Origin: HGM11412 sp045536025
GTDB taxonomy: Bacteria; Bacillota; Clostridia; Christensenellales; Borkfalkiaceae
DNA length: 64,000 bases
Reading direction: 5' to 3'
Assembly: GCA_045536025.1 (NCBI GenBank)
Contig: JAZSMT010000008.1
Coordinates: 38,523-102,522 of the forward strand
Both the position numbers and the translations under genes were made by a program. Below the pieces are notes generated by a model, which had not been told where the DNA came from, searched no databases, and saw nothing but the letters and a program-made list of their open reading frames with translations. The number at the start of each line of letters is the position of its first letter. Positions within the stretch are counted from its first letter, which is position 1. Shown here in pieces: positions 1 to 8,112 of the stretch.

Positions 1-1
1 T

Positions 2-70
2 GATGTAAATATAGGCAAAAATGAGCTAAAATATATGTTTTTTGTGGGAAATAGGAGGGCACAAAAATAG
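2..70 (+). CDS. Possible C-terminal tail of an upstream gene (partial)
   Basis: The frame opening at base 2 is free of stops until TAG at 68-70 and reads DVNIGKNELKYMFFVGNRRAQK. A hairpin terminator follows 22 bases later, which fits the end of a transcription unit entering from the left. No family can be recognised from 22 residues, and chance cannot be excluded. Confidence 0.3.
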   Translation, partial: DVNIGKNELKYMFFVGNRRAQK

Positions 71-92
71 ACAAAAGTCATATTATTAGGAG

Positions 93-119
93 ACATGGAT
101 AAAATTCCATGTTTTTTTC
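93..119 (+). terminator. Rho-independent terminator
   Basis: Seven-base-pair stem ACATGGA (93-99) with TCCATGT (106-112), a six-base loop and a run of T at 112-118. It separates whatever lies to the left from the promoter of the cassette at 207. Confidence 0.75.
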
Positions 120-206
120 TTTTTATAAAATTTAATTATTAAGTCTTAATATCATTAAAAAAAATGATTATTATGAGATATTATTATTTTTTTATGCTGA
201 AAAATA

Positions 207-235
207 TTGACATTTTATATAACATAGGGTATAAT
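207..235 (+). promoter_or_regulatory. Consensus sigma-A promoter of the defence-like cassette
   Basis: TTGACA at 207-212, a 17-base spacer, and TATAAT at 230-235: both hexamers match the vegetative consensus exactly. Transcription should start near 242, with a ribosome site AGGTGG at 258-263 before the ATG at 267. A promoter this strong on an accessory cassette suggests that it is held down by a repressor, probably the XRE protein encoded by the first gene. Confidence 0.85.
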
Positions 236-257
236 ATAAAATATAATAAATGTTATA
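218..257. promoter_or_regulatory. Inverted repeat around the -10 box, candidate XRE operator
   Basis: TATAACA at 218-224 is the exact reverse complement of TGTTATA at 251-257. The arms flank the -10 box and the start point, with equivalent positions about three helical turns apart. This placement suits autorepression by the XRE-type protein encoded just downstream. The arms are short and AT-rich, so chance is possible. Confidence 0.45.
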
Positions 258-266
258 GGTGGTAAT

Positions 267-1145
267 ATGAAAGACATTCTTAAAGAAATAAGACAGTATG
301 CAGGATTAAGTCAAACAGAGATGGCAAAAAAAGTTGGGGTACGATTTGCAACTATTAATCGTTGGGAAAATGGACATTCAGAGCCTAATCGTCTTGCTCA
401 AGAAAAGCTTTATGAATTATGTGAAGAGTTTTCTATTCCTGTTTATGATATGATTATCAATAAAATTAATAATGAGTCAAATAATTTGCGTATTGATGAT
501 GGCAGAATGCTTCTTTATCACGGCTCAAAAAATGGATTAGTTGGTAAAATTGCTCCTATAAGTAGAGAACGCTGTGATTTTGGAAAAGGTTTTTATATGG
601 GAACAACACCGGAGCAAGCTCTTACACTTATTTGCGACTTTGAGGACTCAAAATTTTATATCGTATCCATTGATTTAACAAATCTTAATTCGTTTGAAAT
701 TCCAACGGATTTAGATTGGGCTATGGTTGTGGCGTATAATCGAGGAAGAATGGAGAAAATAAAAGGAAGCAAGTTTTACAGTAAATATGCTATGATGATG
801 AACACAAACGATGTGGCAATAGGAAGCATAGCGAATGATAGAATGTTTTTTGTTATTGATAACTTTTTTCAAGAGGTCATCACAGATACAGCATTAATAA
901 GCAGTTTATCAGCGTTAAAGCTTGGGCAACAATACGTTGCATTGACAGAAAAGGCTTGTGACTGTGTAAAAATTGAAAGAGAAGTTATACTTAGTTATTT
1001 GGAAAAAAAGATATTAAAAAAAGTAAGTGAAGCTAACCGTCAAAAAGGTATAGAGTTTGCAAATGAAATATGTAAAACATTTAGGCGAGAAGGAAAGTTC
1101 TTTGATGAAATATTGGAAGAAGTTTTAAAAGGAGAAAAGATATGA
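267..1145 (+). CDS. XRE-family HTH protein with DUF3990 (ART-like) domain
   Basis: 292 residues. Residues 1-66 form an XRE/HTH_3 DNA-binding domain (LSQTEMAKKVGV then TINRWENG). Residues ~80-200 match the DUF3990 pattern: LLYHGSKNG, then DFGKGFYMGTTPEQA, then an acidic, aromatic region. DUF3990 is placed in the ADP-ribosyltransferase superfamily in comparative work; the YHGS and DFGKGFY elements are its hallmarks, but catalytic activity here is not shown. The C-terminal ~90 residues are helical and unrecognised. It is the first gene after a consensus promoter with an inverted repeat, and it overlaps the next gene by 4 bases (ATGA). Likely roles are autorepressor plus toxin-like or sensory ART module of a toxin-antitoxin or defence cassette. 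The domain calls are firm; the role is inferred. Confidence 0.8.
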   Translation: MKDILKEIRQYAGLSQTEMAKKVGVRFATINRWENGHSEPNRLAQEKLYELCEEFSIPVYDMIINKINNESNNLRIDDGRMLLYHGSKNGLVGKIAPISRERCDFGKGFYMGTTPEQALTLICDFEDSKFYIVSIDLTNLNSFEIPTDLDWAMVVAYNRGRMEKIKGSKFYSKYAMMMNTNDVAIGSIANDRMFFVIDNFFQEVITDTALISSLSALKLGQQYVALTEKACDCVKIEREVILSYLEKKILKKVSEANRQKGIEFANEICKTFRREGKFFDEILEEVLKGEKI

Positions 1146-1561
1146 CTTCTATAAAACATAAATTGTGCGATATACAAGGTAGGCTCTTTGAATTGTTTAC
1201 AGAAACAAGCTATTCTATGGAAAGTCTTGTAAAAACGTTTATGAATAGTGAGTTGGCGAAAAATTTGGATTCTGAATATAACCGTATGCAGTGGGCTGGA
1301 GAAGAATATCTTTTAGAAGAGTTGCTTGCGACATGTAAAGACAAATTAATAGAAAAAAAAGAAACTATATCAAAAGACGTTATGTTTTGGATTGGTTATG
1401 TATATCGGTATTGGCATTTTATGACGCAAGAAGAAAGTAAAAAAATATATAAGCAAGCACCATTTGAGACAATGAATGTTAATTATCTTATGTTTCATAC
1501 AATGGCGCCAGAATTAGCTGTTGAGGATTTAAAAGAAATTTACAAGCAGAAAAACAAGTAA
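1142..1561 (+). CDS. Small protein, probable partner or antitoxin of the DUF3990 gene
   Basis: 139 residues, translationally coupled to the DUF3990 gene through an ATGA overlap. The protein is soluble and mostly helical, with a central aromatic stretch (DVMFWIGYVYRYWHFMT, residues ~79-95) and a C-terminal MFHTMAPELAVEDLKEIY segment. I cannot name a Pfam family with certainty. The size, position and coupling to an ART-like gene are those of an immunity or antitoxin protein. An alternative is an adaptor linking the ART protein to the NTPase encoded 29 bases downstream. Confidence 0.6.
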   Translation: MTSIKHKLCDIQGRLFELFTETSYSMESLVKTFMNSELAKNLDSEYNRMQWAGEEYLLEELLATCKDKLIEKKETISKDVMFWIGYVYRYWHFMTQEESKKIYKQAPFETMNVNYLMFHTMAPELAVEDLKEIYKQKNK

Positions 1562-1589
1562 TTTCCAATATTAAACACGGAGAAAGAAC

Positions 1590-4500
1590 ATGGATTTGAT
1601 TGAATACGAGAAAAGAATTTTAAATTTAGAAGCAATGAAGTTTGAAGATTTAGTTCATGATTTGTTGCTTAAAGAATATCCAAATATGGAAAATGTTTCG
1701 CACCTGGGGAGACAAGTTGGGCGAGCTGTTCCAACAAAAGGTCCAGTGGATATATGGTTTACAAGTAAAAAAGATAAATTTGAATTAACAACCTTTGTTG
1801 AGATAACATCTCAGCAAACTTCTTTGCGTACTAAAATAATTTCAGATTTAAAAAAAGCGACAAAAGTAATTAACAAAAATAAAATTAAAGTTAATGAAGT
1901 AATTTATGCTTGCACGGGAAGAATTTCACCTAAAACATATAAAGAAGCGAAAGATATTCTCAGGAATGTTGAAATAATTGGAGAGTTTAACTTAAAATTT
2001 TGGGGAATAGATGAAATTGTTCGATTACTTAAAACATGCTATCCTATTTTAGCTGAAAAATATTTAGGAATAAAAATAAATAATGGATGTATAGTTCCAA
2101 TTAAAGAATATGGAAATAAATTTAATGTAGCACAAGATAATTTATTTTTATACAGAGAAGAGGAAAAAGAAACAATAAAAAGAATATTACAGACCGATAA
2201 GGCTATTGTTTTGTATGGACCTGCAGGTTGTGGAAAAACAAGGATTGCACTTCAAATATTCAAAGAGTTACAAGAATTAAATCACGATTCAGAATGTCAC
2301 GTAGTCAAAATGAGCGGCGTGGGATTATTTGAGGACTTAAAATCACTTTTAAACGATACACAAAAAATGCATTATGTATTAGTAGATGATGCAAATCGAA
2401 CAAATTATATTGGCGATATAGCTAATTTTATAGAAAGGCAAAATAATATTCGTATTATATTTACGGTGCGTGATTATGCTGTTGATGCGGTTATGAGAGC
2501 CTTAATTAAAACAGGAATACAGAATTATGAAATTAAGCCTTTTAAACAAGAGGACGTTACGGAGATAATTAAACAGGGATTTGGTATTGAAAGAAAAAAG
2601 ACGCTCGATTATATATTAGATGTTTCAAAAGGCAACTTGCGTTTTGCTGTAATGGCTGCACAATTAATAAATGAAAAAGGAAAGGGGGTAAGACAGTTAT
2701 CTGATCTTTTAGAAGAGTATTTTAATGATGTGCGAGAAAGAATTGAATCTCTAAGTTCTGGTAAGCTTGCAGAAAAAGTTCTTGCAGCTCTTTCACTTTT
2801 TAAGAGATTAGATATTAGGGATAAAAATTTAATAACGGAAATAGGTAAAGTTTTTGGATTTTCGGAAATAGAATTTTATGATATTTGTGATGAATTGGAT
2901 ATTGCAGAGACAATTAACTATCACTTTGATAAAAGCGCCATTGAAATTGCCGATCAAATATTGGCAGACTACTTATTTTATAAAATAGCTATAAAAGAAA
3001 AAAAACTTAATCTAAAAATAATCTTTGAGAAATTCTTATTTGGATATAAAAATAGATTTTTAGATTTGTTCCAATCTATTATAAATATATATGGCCTTAG
3101 CGAGAGTTTATTGTCGCAATTAAGGGCGGTATTTACCTATTTAGAAGAAAATAATAGAAGGGAGATAATAACTAAATATTTGGGATTATTTCATGGTTTA
3201 ATACCAAATGAAACGTTGCAATTTGTTATCAATAAACTAGAAGAAATACCCGCCAACGAAGAAAGAGAATATCATGAGTTTGGCAAGGACTTTTATGCCG
3301 AATTATTAGAGATTTTATCTTGCTTTTCTAATAGCGGTTATGATGAATACGCTATTGACATTTTAATAGATACATTGATGAAAAAGCCGGGAATGTATAA
3401 AGAATTAAAGCATTCTCTTTGTGAATCGTTTACAATAAACAATGTATCACACATTAATCGTTATCATACTCAAAATTATTTGTTGGAGAAAATTATAGGT
3501 TTAAAAGAGTACGATAATTATTTGGATTTACTGAGTGATGTTTTAAATAAACAATTTTCTTTATCACAACGTTCAACTGAAGCTAAAGGGCGTAGTGTTA
3601 CTTTCTATACGGTTGAGATGTTAAACATGGAAGAATCTCGACATCATCGTAATTTAATATGGCAAGGTATCAATATTTTATTTGAAAATTCAGTGGATTT
3701 AAAAAAAATCCACAAGATAGTATCTAGTGGAACTTATATTGAAACAGGCAATGAATTAAGAAAAATTGATAAGAATTATGCTTTACAATTTTGCGAGAGA
3801 TTGGATTTGTCTGTGTTTGGCAACAAAATGTTTGCTATTAACCTTTTGGGACACTATAAAAAAATGCAGGGAGTTAAGAGCTTTATTGATTCGCTTTTAA
3901 CTGACTCAACTTTAAGATTTTATTATGAAAATCTTAATTATATAACAGGGAAATTTATCCATGGCAAAGAACTTAAAAACGCCATAAAAAAATTATGCGA
4001 TACAACAAGTTTTGATGAAATTATCAATGGTTTATCATGTATTGCTAAACATGTTGCTGGTGGGAATAGTGAATGGAACTGTAACAACGCAATAGAGCTG
4101 GTTTTTGACGTGATATATGAGAGGGACAAAGATGCTTTTTGCGAGTTGGTACTTCAATATATTCAGTCTAACCCGGAAACTGGGATTATACCACTTGTAT
4201 TGCTTAAAAACTTAAACAGTATTTTAGAATTAAGTGCCATATTGTCATTTTTAGAAATGTCAGATTTAAAGCATAAATGCAATTGGATAGCGCAGTGTTT
4301 AGTATGTGTTCCTCAAGATAAGATTGATGATGATATATATGCATATGCATTAAATTTCTTTATCAACACATATCCTGAAACTACTTTATGGTATGGGAAT
4401 GAACGTGCAGACAGTTTATTAAATTTTGAAAATTATCGTAAAGGATTTATTTCAAATGTAGTCAAAGCATATCAAAGACTCGATAATAAAATGGCATTAA

Positions 4501-5213
4501 AGCATTTTTGTGAATTATTATTTTCAGACGAATATACTTTTGATGAAATTCTAAGTGTGTTCAACAATGATATTGAGTTGATGAAGAATGTTTATTTAAC
4601 ACTAGCAAAGACAAATGCTTTAATGGACTTAAAGGGTAATTGGTTAAATATGCTTTTTAAAGAGGATAGTGAGAACCAATACAAATTACTCAAGGGATTT
4701 ATAGAAGAAAAACATGCGCACATTCCTCATGTCGCTTTTTATAAGTTTAACCAATTTATAGATATGTTTATAGACGTTTTAGCGGATGGCGCTTATTGGT
4801 ATCTTAATAATCAAATTCATAAATTGATTTTTGGTATGGACGATTCGCTTTTTAAGTCATTCATTTGTGAATATTTTGAAAGGAATAAAAACAATTATAT
4901 TCTAATGCGTGATTTGTCTATTCTAATGGAAGATGCGTCAAAAGAAAGACAAGTGGAATTTGCGAAATCAACAGTAGAACATAAAGTGTCTATTGATATA
5001 ATGCGAAGAATGTTCTTTTTTGGTGGTCCAAGTTCTTGGACAAATAGTAGGATTCCGCATATCAAAAAGAATATAGAGATTCTTGAGAAATTTATTGAAG
5101 AATATACAATGGGGACGAAATATAAATTGTTCTTCAATGAAAGATTAGAAAGATTGCGTAATCATTTGAAAAGTACGGAAATAGAAGAATTTAATAGGGA
5201 CTTGTTAGAATAA
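1590..5213 (+). CDS. Nuclease-like/STAND-type P-loop NTPase, Avs-like
   Basis: 1,207 residues. Residues ~10-160 look like an Mrr-type restriction-endonuclease-like domain: FEDLVHDLL, GPVDIWF (Asp54) and FVEITSQQ (Glu71). The lysine expected two residues after the glutamate is Thr73, so catalysis is uncertain. A FWGIDEIVRLL...YPILAEKYLGI linker follows, as in other nuclease-STAND proteins. Residues ~195-400 are a P-loop NTPase: Walker A GPAGCGKT at 210-217, Walker B HYVLVDDAN (Asp266, Asp267) and an arginine in IIFTVRDY. The remaining ~750 residues are helical and repeat-like without clear motif, the usual sensor part of STAND proteins. It starts from a GGAGA ribosome site. The gene ends in TAATG shared with the kinase gene, so the two are coupled. 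Effector plus STAND plus long helical C-terminus is the architecture of antiviral Avs proteins. Confidence 0.8.
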   Translation: MDLIEYEKRILNLEAMKFEDLVHDLLLKEYPNMENVSHLGRQVGRAVPTKGPVDIWFTSKKDKFELTTFVEITSQQTSLRTKIISDLKKATKVINKNKIKVNEVIYACTGRISPKTYKEAKDILRNVEIIGEFNLKFWGIDEIVRLLKTCYPILAEKYLGIKINNGCIVPIKEYGNKFNVAQDNLFLYREEEKETIKRILQTDKAIVLYGPAGCGKTRIALQIFKELQELNHDSECHVVKMSGVGLFEDLKSLLNDTQKMHYVLVDDANRTNYIGDIANFIERQNNIRIIFTVRDYAVDAVMRALIKTGIQNYEIKPFKQEDVTEIIKQGFGIERKKTLDYILDVSKGNLRFAVMAAQLINEKGKGVRQLSDLLEEYFNDVRERIESLSSGKLAEKVLAALSLFKRLDIRDKNLITEIGKVFGFSEIEFYDICDELDIAETINYHFDKSAIEIADQILADYLFYKIAIKEKKLNLKIIFEKFLFGYKNRFLDLFQSIINIYGLSESLLSQLRAVFTYLEENNRREIITKYLGLFHGLIPNETLQFVINKLEEIPANEEREYHEFGKDFYAELLEILSCFSNSGYDEYAIDILIDTLMKKPGMYKELKHSLCESFTINNVSHINRYHTQNYLLEKIIGLKEYDNYLDLLSDVLNKQFSLSQRSTEAKGRSVTFYTVEMLNMEESRHHRNLIWQGINILFENSVDLKKIHKIVSSGTYIETGNELRKIDKNYALQFCERLDLSVFGNKMFAINLLGHYKKMQGVKSFIDSLLTDSTLRFYYENLNYITGKFIHGKELKNAIKKLCDTTSFDEIINGLSCIAKHVAGGNSEWNCNNAIELVFDVIYERDKDAFCELVLQYIQSNPETGIIPLVLLKNLNSILELSAILSFLEMSDLKHKCNWIAQCLVCVPQDKIDDDIYAYALNFFINTYPETTLWYGNERADSLLNFENYRKGFISNVVKAYQRLDNKMALKHFCELLFSDEYTFDEILSVFNNDIELMKNVYLTLAKTNALMDLKGNWLNMLFKEDSENQYKLLKGFIEEKHAHIPHVAFYKFNQFIDMFIDVLADGAYWYLNNQIHKLIFGMDDSLFKSFICEYFERNKNNYILMRDLSILMEDASKERQVEFAKSTVEHKVSIDIMRRMFFFGGPSSWTNSRIPHIKKNIEILEKFIEEYTMGTKYKLFFNERLERLRNHLKSTEIEEFNRDLLE

Positions 5214-6211
5214 TGTTTTGGTTTAATAAGTCTATAAAAGAGCTTGCAACATATAGTTACAAGTTAAAATCTACTGAGAAAGAAGCAGTTCAAAACCTTT
5301 TCCAATTGTATTTTAAAGACGGATTGAATCCTGATTTAAAGCAAAGAAACGTAAAATTGTCATTTAATGCAAAAGATAAACAATTAGTAAATAATAATGA
5401 AATTGCTTATTTAAAAGCACTATATGAAGGTTGTGAAGAAGGTACGGAAATATTGTCTAAAATTAACGAGTGTTTAGCGCACGACTATCTATCATTTAAT
5501 ACTGATAATTATTCAATTATTAACCATATTGGTGCTTGTGCGCAAATACAATTAATAGAAAAAGATAATGAAATGAAAATACTGAAAAGGAGGCTACCAG
5601 AAGATAATCCAAAAAGAATTGCGAATGAGTATGATATTTTATTGTCTATAAAAAATAAGAAATCAAAAGACCATGTAATTCAGGTTTCAGAGCTTGTAGG
5701 TGAAGAAGCTTATTATATGGAAGCCGCAGATGATACATTAGAGTCATTTATTTTAGATTTTTTAAATAAAGATCTTTCCATTAAGGATAAATATGTCTTA
5801 ATATTAGACATATTAGATTCAATTTATTATCTTCACGACTTAGGATATTTACATAGAGATTTACATCCGGGGAATATTTTTCATGTTAATGATAAATGGA
5901 AAGTTGGTGATTTTGGATTTGCAATAAATATTTATGATAGAAATGAACAGGCAATAAAAAGCGGCTACGGGCATCCTGATTATGTATCGCCTGAACAATT
6001 ACGCGACTTAAGTAGCGCAACTTTTGCTAGTGAAATATATTCTATCGGCAAAATCATAAATTTTATATTAACAAAAAACCCAAAGAATAGAAATCATTTT
6101 TTATCAGATGTTGTTGAAAAATGCACTTATAAAGACCCATATAAGAGGTATCAAAGTATATTAGAATTGAAACAAGCTCTAACATTATCATTTGCAGAAC
6201 CAAATATATAG
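5213..6211 (+). CDS. Hanks-type Ser/Thr protein kinase
   Basis: 332 residues, starting on the last base of the NTPase gene (TAATG). Residues 1-~95 are a unique helical region. Residues ~100-325 are a protein kinase domain: a weak glycine loop around Gly107, a candidate ATP lysine in EMKILKR (Lys122), the alpha-C glutamate in NEYDIL (Glu139), HRDLHPGN with Asp216 and Asn221, DFG at 233-235, and YVSPEQL in place of APE. All essential catalytic residues are present, so an active kinase is likely. There is no transmembrane segment and no PASTA repeat, unlike PrkC, so it is cytoplasmic. Strict coupling to the STAND protein suggests phosphorylation of that partner or of host targets on phage sensing, loosely comparable to Stk2-type defence. 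Confidence 0.88.
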   Translation: MFWFNKSIKELATYSYKLKSTEKEAVQNLFQLYFKDGLNPDLKQRNVKLSFNAKDKQLVNNNEIAYLKALYEGCEEGTEILSKINECLAHDYLSFNTDNYSIINHIGACAQIQLIEKDNEMKILKRRLPEDNPKRIANEYDILLSIKNKKSKDHVIQVSELVGEEAYYMEAADDTLESFILDFLNKDLSIKDKYVLILDILDSIYYLHDLGYLHRDLHPGNIFHVNDKWKVGDFGFAINIYDRNEQAIKSGYGHPDYVSPEQLRDLSSATFASEIYSIGKIINFILTKNPKNRNHFLSDVVEKCTYKDPYKRYQSILELKQALTLSFAEPNI

Positions 6212-6271
6212 CGTCAGCTTTTACTATATTAATGGGGTTTAGTTTTTGTTCTAAATATTCAAAAAAACTTA

Positions 6272-6277
6272 TATAAT
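6272..6277 (+). promoter_or_regulatory. Probable -10 box for the recombinase operon
   Basis: TATAAT at 6272-6277 lies ~47 bases before a GTG-started small gene and the recombinases. The best -35 candidates (TTGTTC at 6246 or TTCTAA at 6249) are weak, so the recombinases may be expressed at a low level or need an activator. No terminator for the kinase gene is seen, so read-through from the cassette is also possible. Confidence 0.4.
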
Positions 6278-6323
6278 ATACGGGAAGTGTACAAGTTCCA
6301 ATGTTGTATAAGGTAGTTGAATA

Positions 6324-6497
6324 GTGGAATTAGAACATATTGAAAATTATAAGACAATCTATAAGGAAAATGGTAAAACTATAACTGTTATTAGGGAATT
6401 TCCCATCAACGCTGATGGGAATCTTTCTGCTATTATTGAAGCGTTGATAGATATTGTTGAACAAGAAGAGAAGGATGGGGATACAAATGATGAATGA
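6324..6497 (+). CDS. 57-codon protein encoded before the recombinase
   Basis: GTG start, stop TGA at 6495-6497. The product MELEHIENYKTIYKENGKTI... is acidic, with a beta hairpin-like first half (TITVIREFP) and a helical second half (SAIIEALIDIVEQEEK). It overlaps the following recombinase gene by 11 bases, indicating translational coupling. Short acidic proteins in front of large serine recombinases are common in Firmicute elements and may act as directionality factors, but no family is recognised here. The start has only a weak ribosome site (AAGG, about 10 bases upstream). Confidence 0.6.
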   Translation: MELEHIENYKTIYKENGKTITVIREFPINADGNLSAIIEALIDIVEQEEKDGDTNDE

Positions 6498-8112
6498 AAC
6501 CAAATACAAAGTTGGTATATATTGTAGGCTATCACAAGAGGACGGCAACGACGAAAGTCAATCAATTAAAACTCAAAAAGAATTAATATTTAATTATGTA
6601 AAAAAACAGGGGTGGACTGTAGCTGGTATTTACTCTGATGATGGCTATACGGGAACTAATTTTAATCGTCCAGATTTTAACCGATTAATTAATGATATTA
6701 AACTCGGGAAAATAAATTTAGTCATAACCAAGGATTTGTCGCGTTTGGGAAGAAATTATATTCAAGCGGGTTATTATACAGAAGAGTTTTTTCCTGAATA
6801 CAACGTAAGATATATTGCCATAAACGATAATTTTGATAGTTTTGACGAAGATAGTTGCGATTTTATGCCATTCAAAAATATTATAAATGAGTGGTATGCA
6901 AAGGATATTTCAAAAAAAATCCGTTTTACGTTGGATGGAAAAGCAAAAAATGGAGAACCTAGAAATACGGTGTTTCCCATTTACGGATATACATATAACG
7001 AACTATATGAAAGAATTCCCGATCCAGAAACGGCCGAAATTGTTAGGATCATATACAAGAAATATACTGAATGTGCTTCTACGTCAAGGGTAGCAAAGTA
7101 TTTGCAAGAGCAAGGGGTGTATGTGCCAAGATTTTTTAACGCGGTTAAATATGGCTACAATAAAGCGAAAGTTCTTGCTATGCCCCAAGAAACCTATACT
7201 GCATGGACAACGAGTATGGTACGAGATATTATTGTAAAAGACGAATATCTTGGGGTGTATAGGACGGCACAAAGTAAGGGGATAAGTTTTAAGAATAAGA
7301 AAAGAAGAAAAAATGATAACTGCTATATATTTGAACATCGGTACGAACCGCTTGTCGATAAGGAGACTTGGGAACTAGCAAATGCGCTTCTTAAAAGGAG
7401 TAATTCAGGAACGGTATTGGTGGAAGACAATATATTTAAAGGGCTCCTTTATTGCAAGGATTGTGGAAAAGTCTTGAGAATTGAAAGATATAGAACACTA
7501 AAGAAAGAAGACTTTACTTACCGCTATTATTGTAATAATAAAGAATGTAAGTATTGTAATTCCATACCTAAAAAAACATTAGAGGAATTGTTGATAAAGG
7601 AAATTGAATGTTTCAAAGTGAGTTTGTTATCACGAAGAAAGGAATTATTAGAATGTTTAAATAAAGAAAAAGAAACCTTAACTAGCAAGGCTGTAGATAT
7701 TCAAACAGCGATTGATAAAGCAAAAACTAATTCTGAAAAAATAGATAAAAAAATTATGCATATTGTAGAGCAATACATAGATGGCGCGTTACCTGAATCA
7801 ACCTATCATCTTTTGTTGGAAAGTTTTAATAAAGAAAAGCAAATGTTTGAAGACGAAATTATTCAGTTAATGTCGCTAAAATGTGATTCTCCCACTACTA
7901 AAAAACATATGGATGCTATGGAGCTTATGGAAAAAATAGCTTCGATAGAACCTCAAAAATTATTGAAATACGATTTTTTACAAAAATTTATAGATAAAAT
8001 ATTTGTAAAAGCAGAACACATTGACGGCTCAAAACATAAACGAAATATCATGATAGATATTAAGTATAATATTCCCATGGAACTAATGACTCCTGTTCTT
8101 AAAAATGAGTGA
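6487..8112 (+). CDS. Large serine recombinase 1
   Basis: 541 residues from the ATG at 6487, chosen because AAGGATGGGG sits just upstream; an in-frame start 33 bases earlier has no ribosome site. The N-terminal resolvase domain has KVGIYCRLSQEDG with catalytic Ser16, SDDGYTGTNFNRP and KDLSRLGRN carrying the active-site arginines. A recombinase domain follows (NGEPRNTVFPIYGY ... DEYLGVY), then a zinc ribbon with CKDCG and a distal Cys cluster (CNNKECKYC), and a long coiled coil. This is the TndX/TnpX-like layout used for integration and excision of mobile elements. It overlaps recombinase 2 by 8 bases, so the two proteins are made together and probably act together. Confidence 0.93.
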   Translation: MMNETKYKVGIYCRLSQEDGNDESQSIKTQKELIFNYVKKQGWTVAGIYSDDGYTGTNFNRPDFNRLINDIKLGKINLVITKDLSRLGRNYIQAGYYTEEFFPEYNVRYIAINDNFDSFDEDSCDFMPFKNIINEWYAKDISKKIRFTLDGKAKNGEPRNTVFPIYGYTYNELYERIPDPETAEIVRIIYKKYTECASTSRVAKYLQEQGVYVPRFFNAVKYGYNKAKVLAMPQETYTAWTTSMVRDIIVKDEYLGVYRTAQSKGISFKNKKRRKNDNCYIFEHRYEPLVDKETWELANALLKRSNSGTVLVEDNIFKGLLYCKDCGKVLRIERYRTLKKEDFTYRYYCNNKECKYCNSIPKKTLEELLIKEIECFKVSLLSRRKELLECLNKEKETLTSKAVDIQTAIDKAKTNSEKIDKKIMHIVEQYIDGALPESTYHLLLESFNKEKQMFEDEIIQLMSLKCDSPTTKKHMDAMELMEKIASIEPQKLLKYDFLQKFIDKIFVKAEHIDGSKHKRNIMIDIKYNIPMELMTPVLKNE

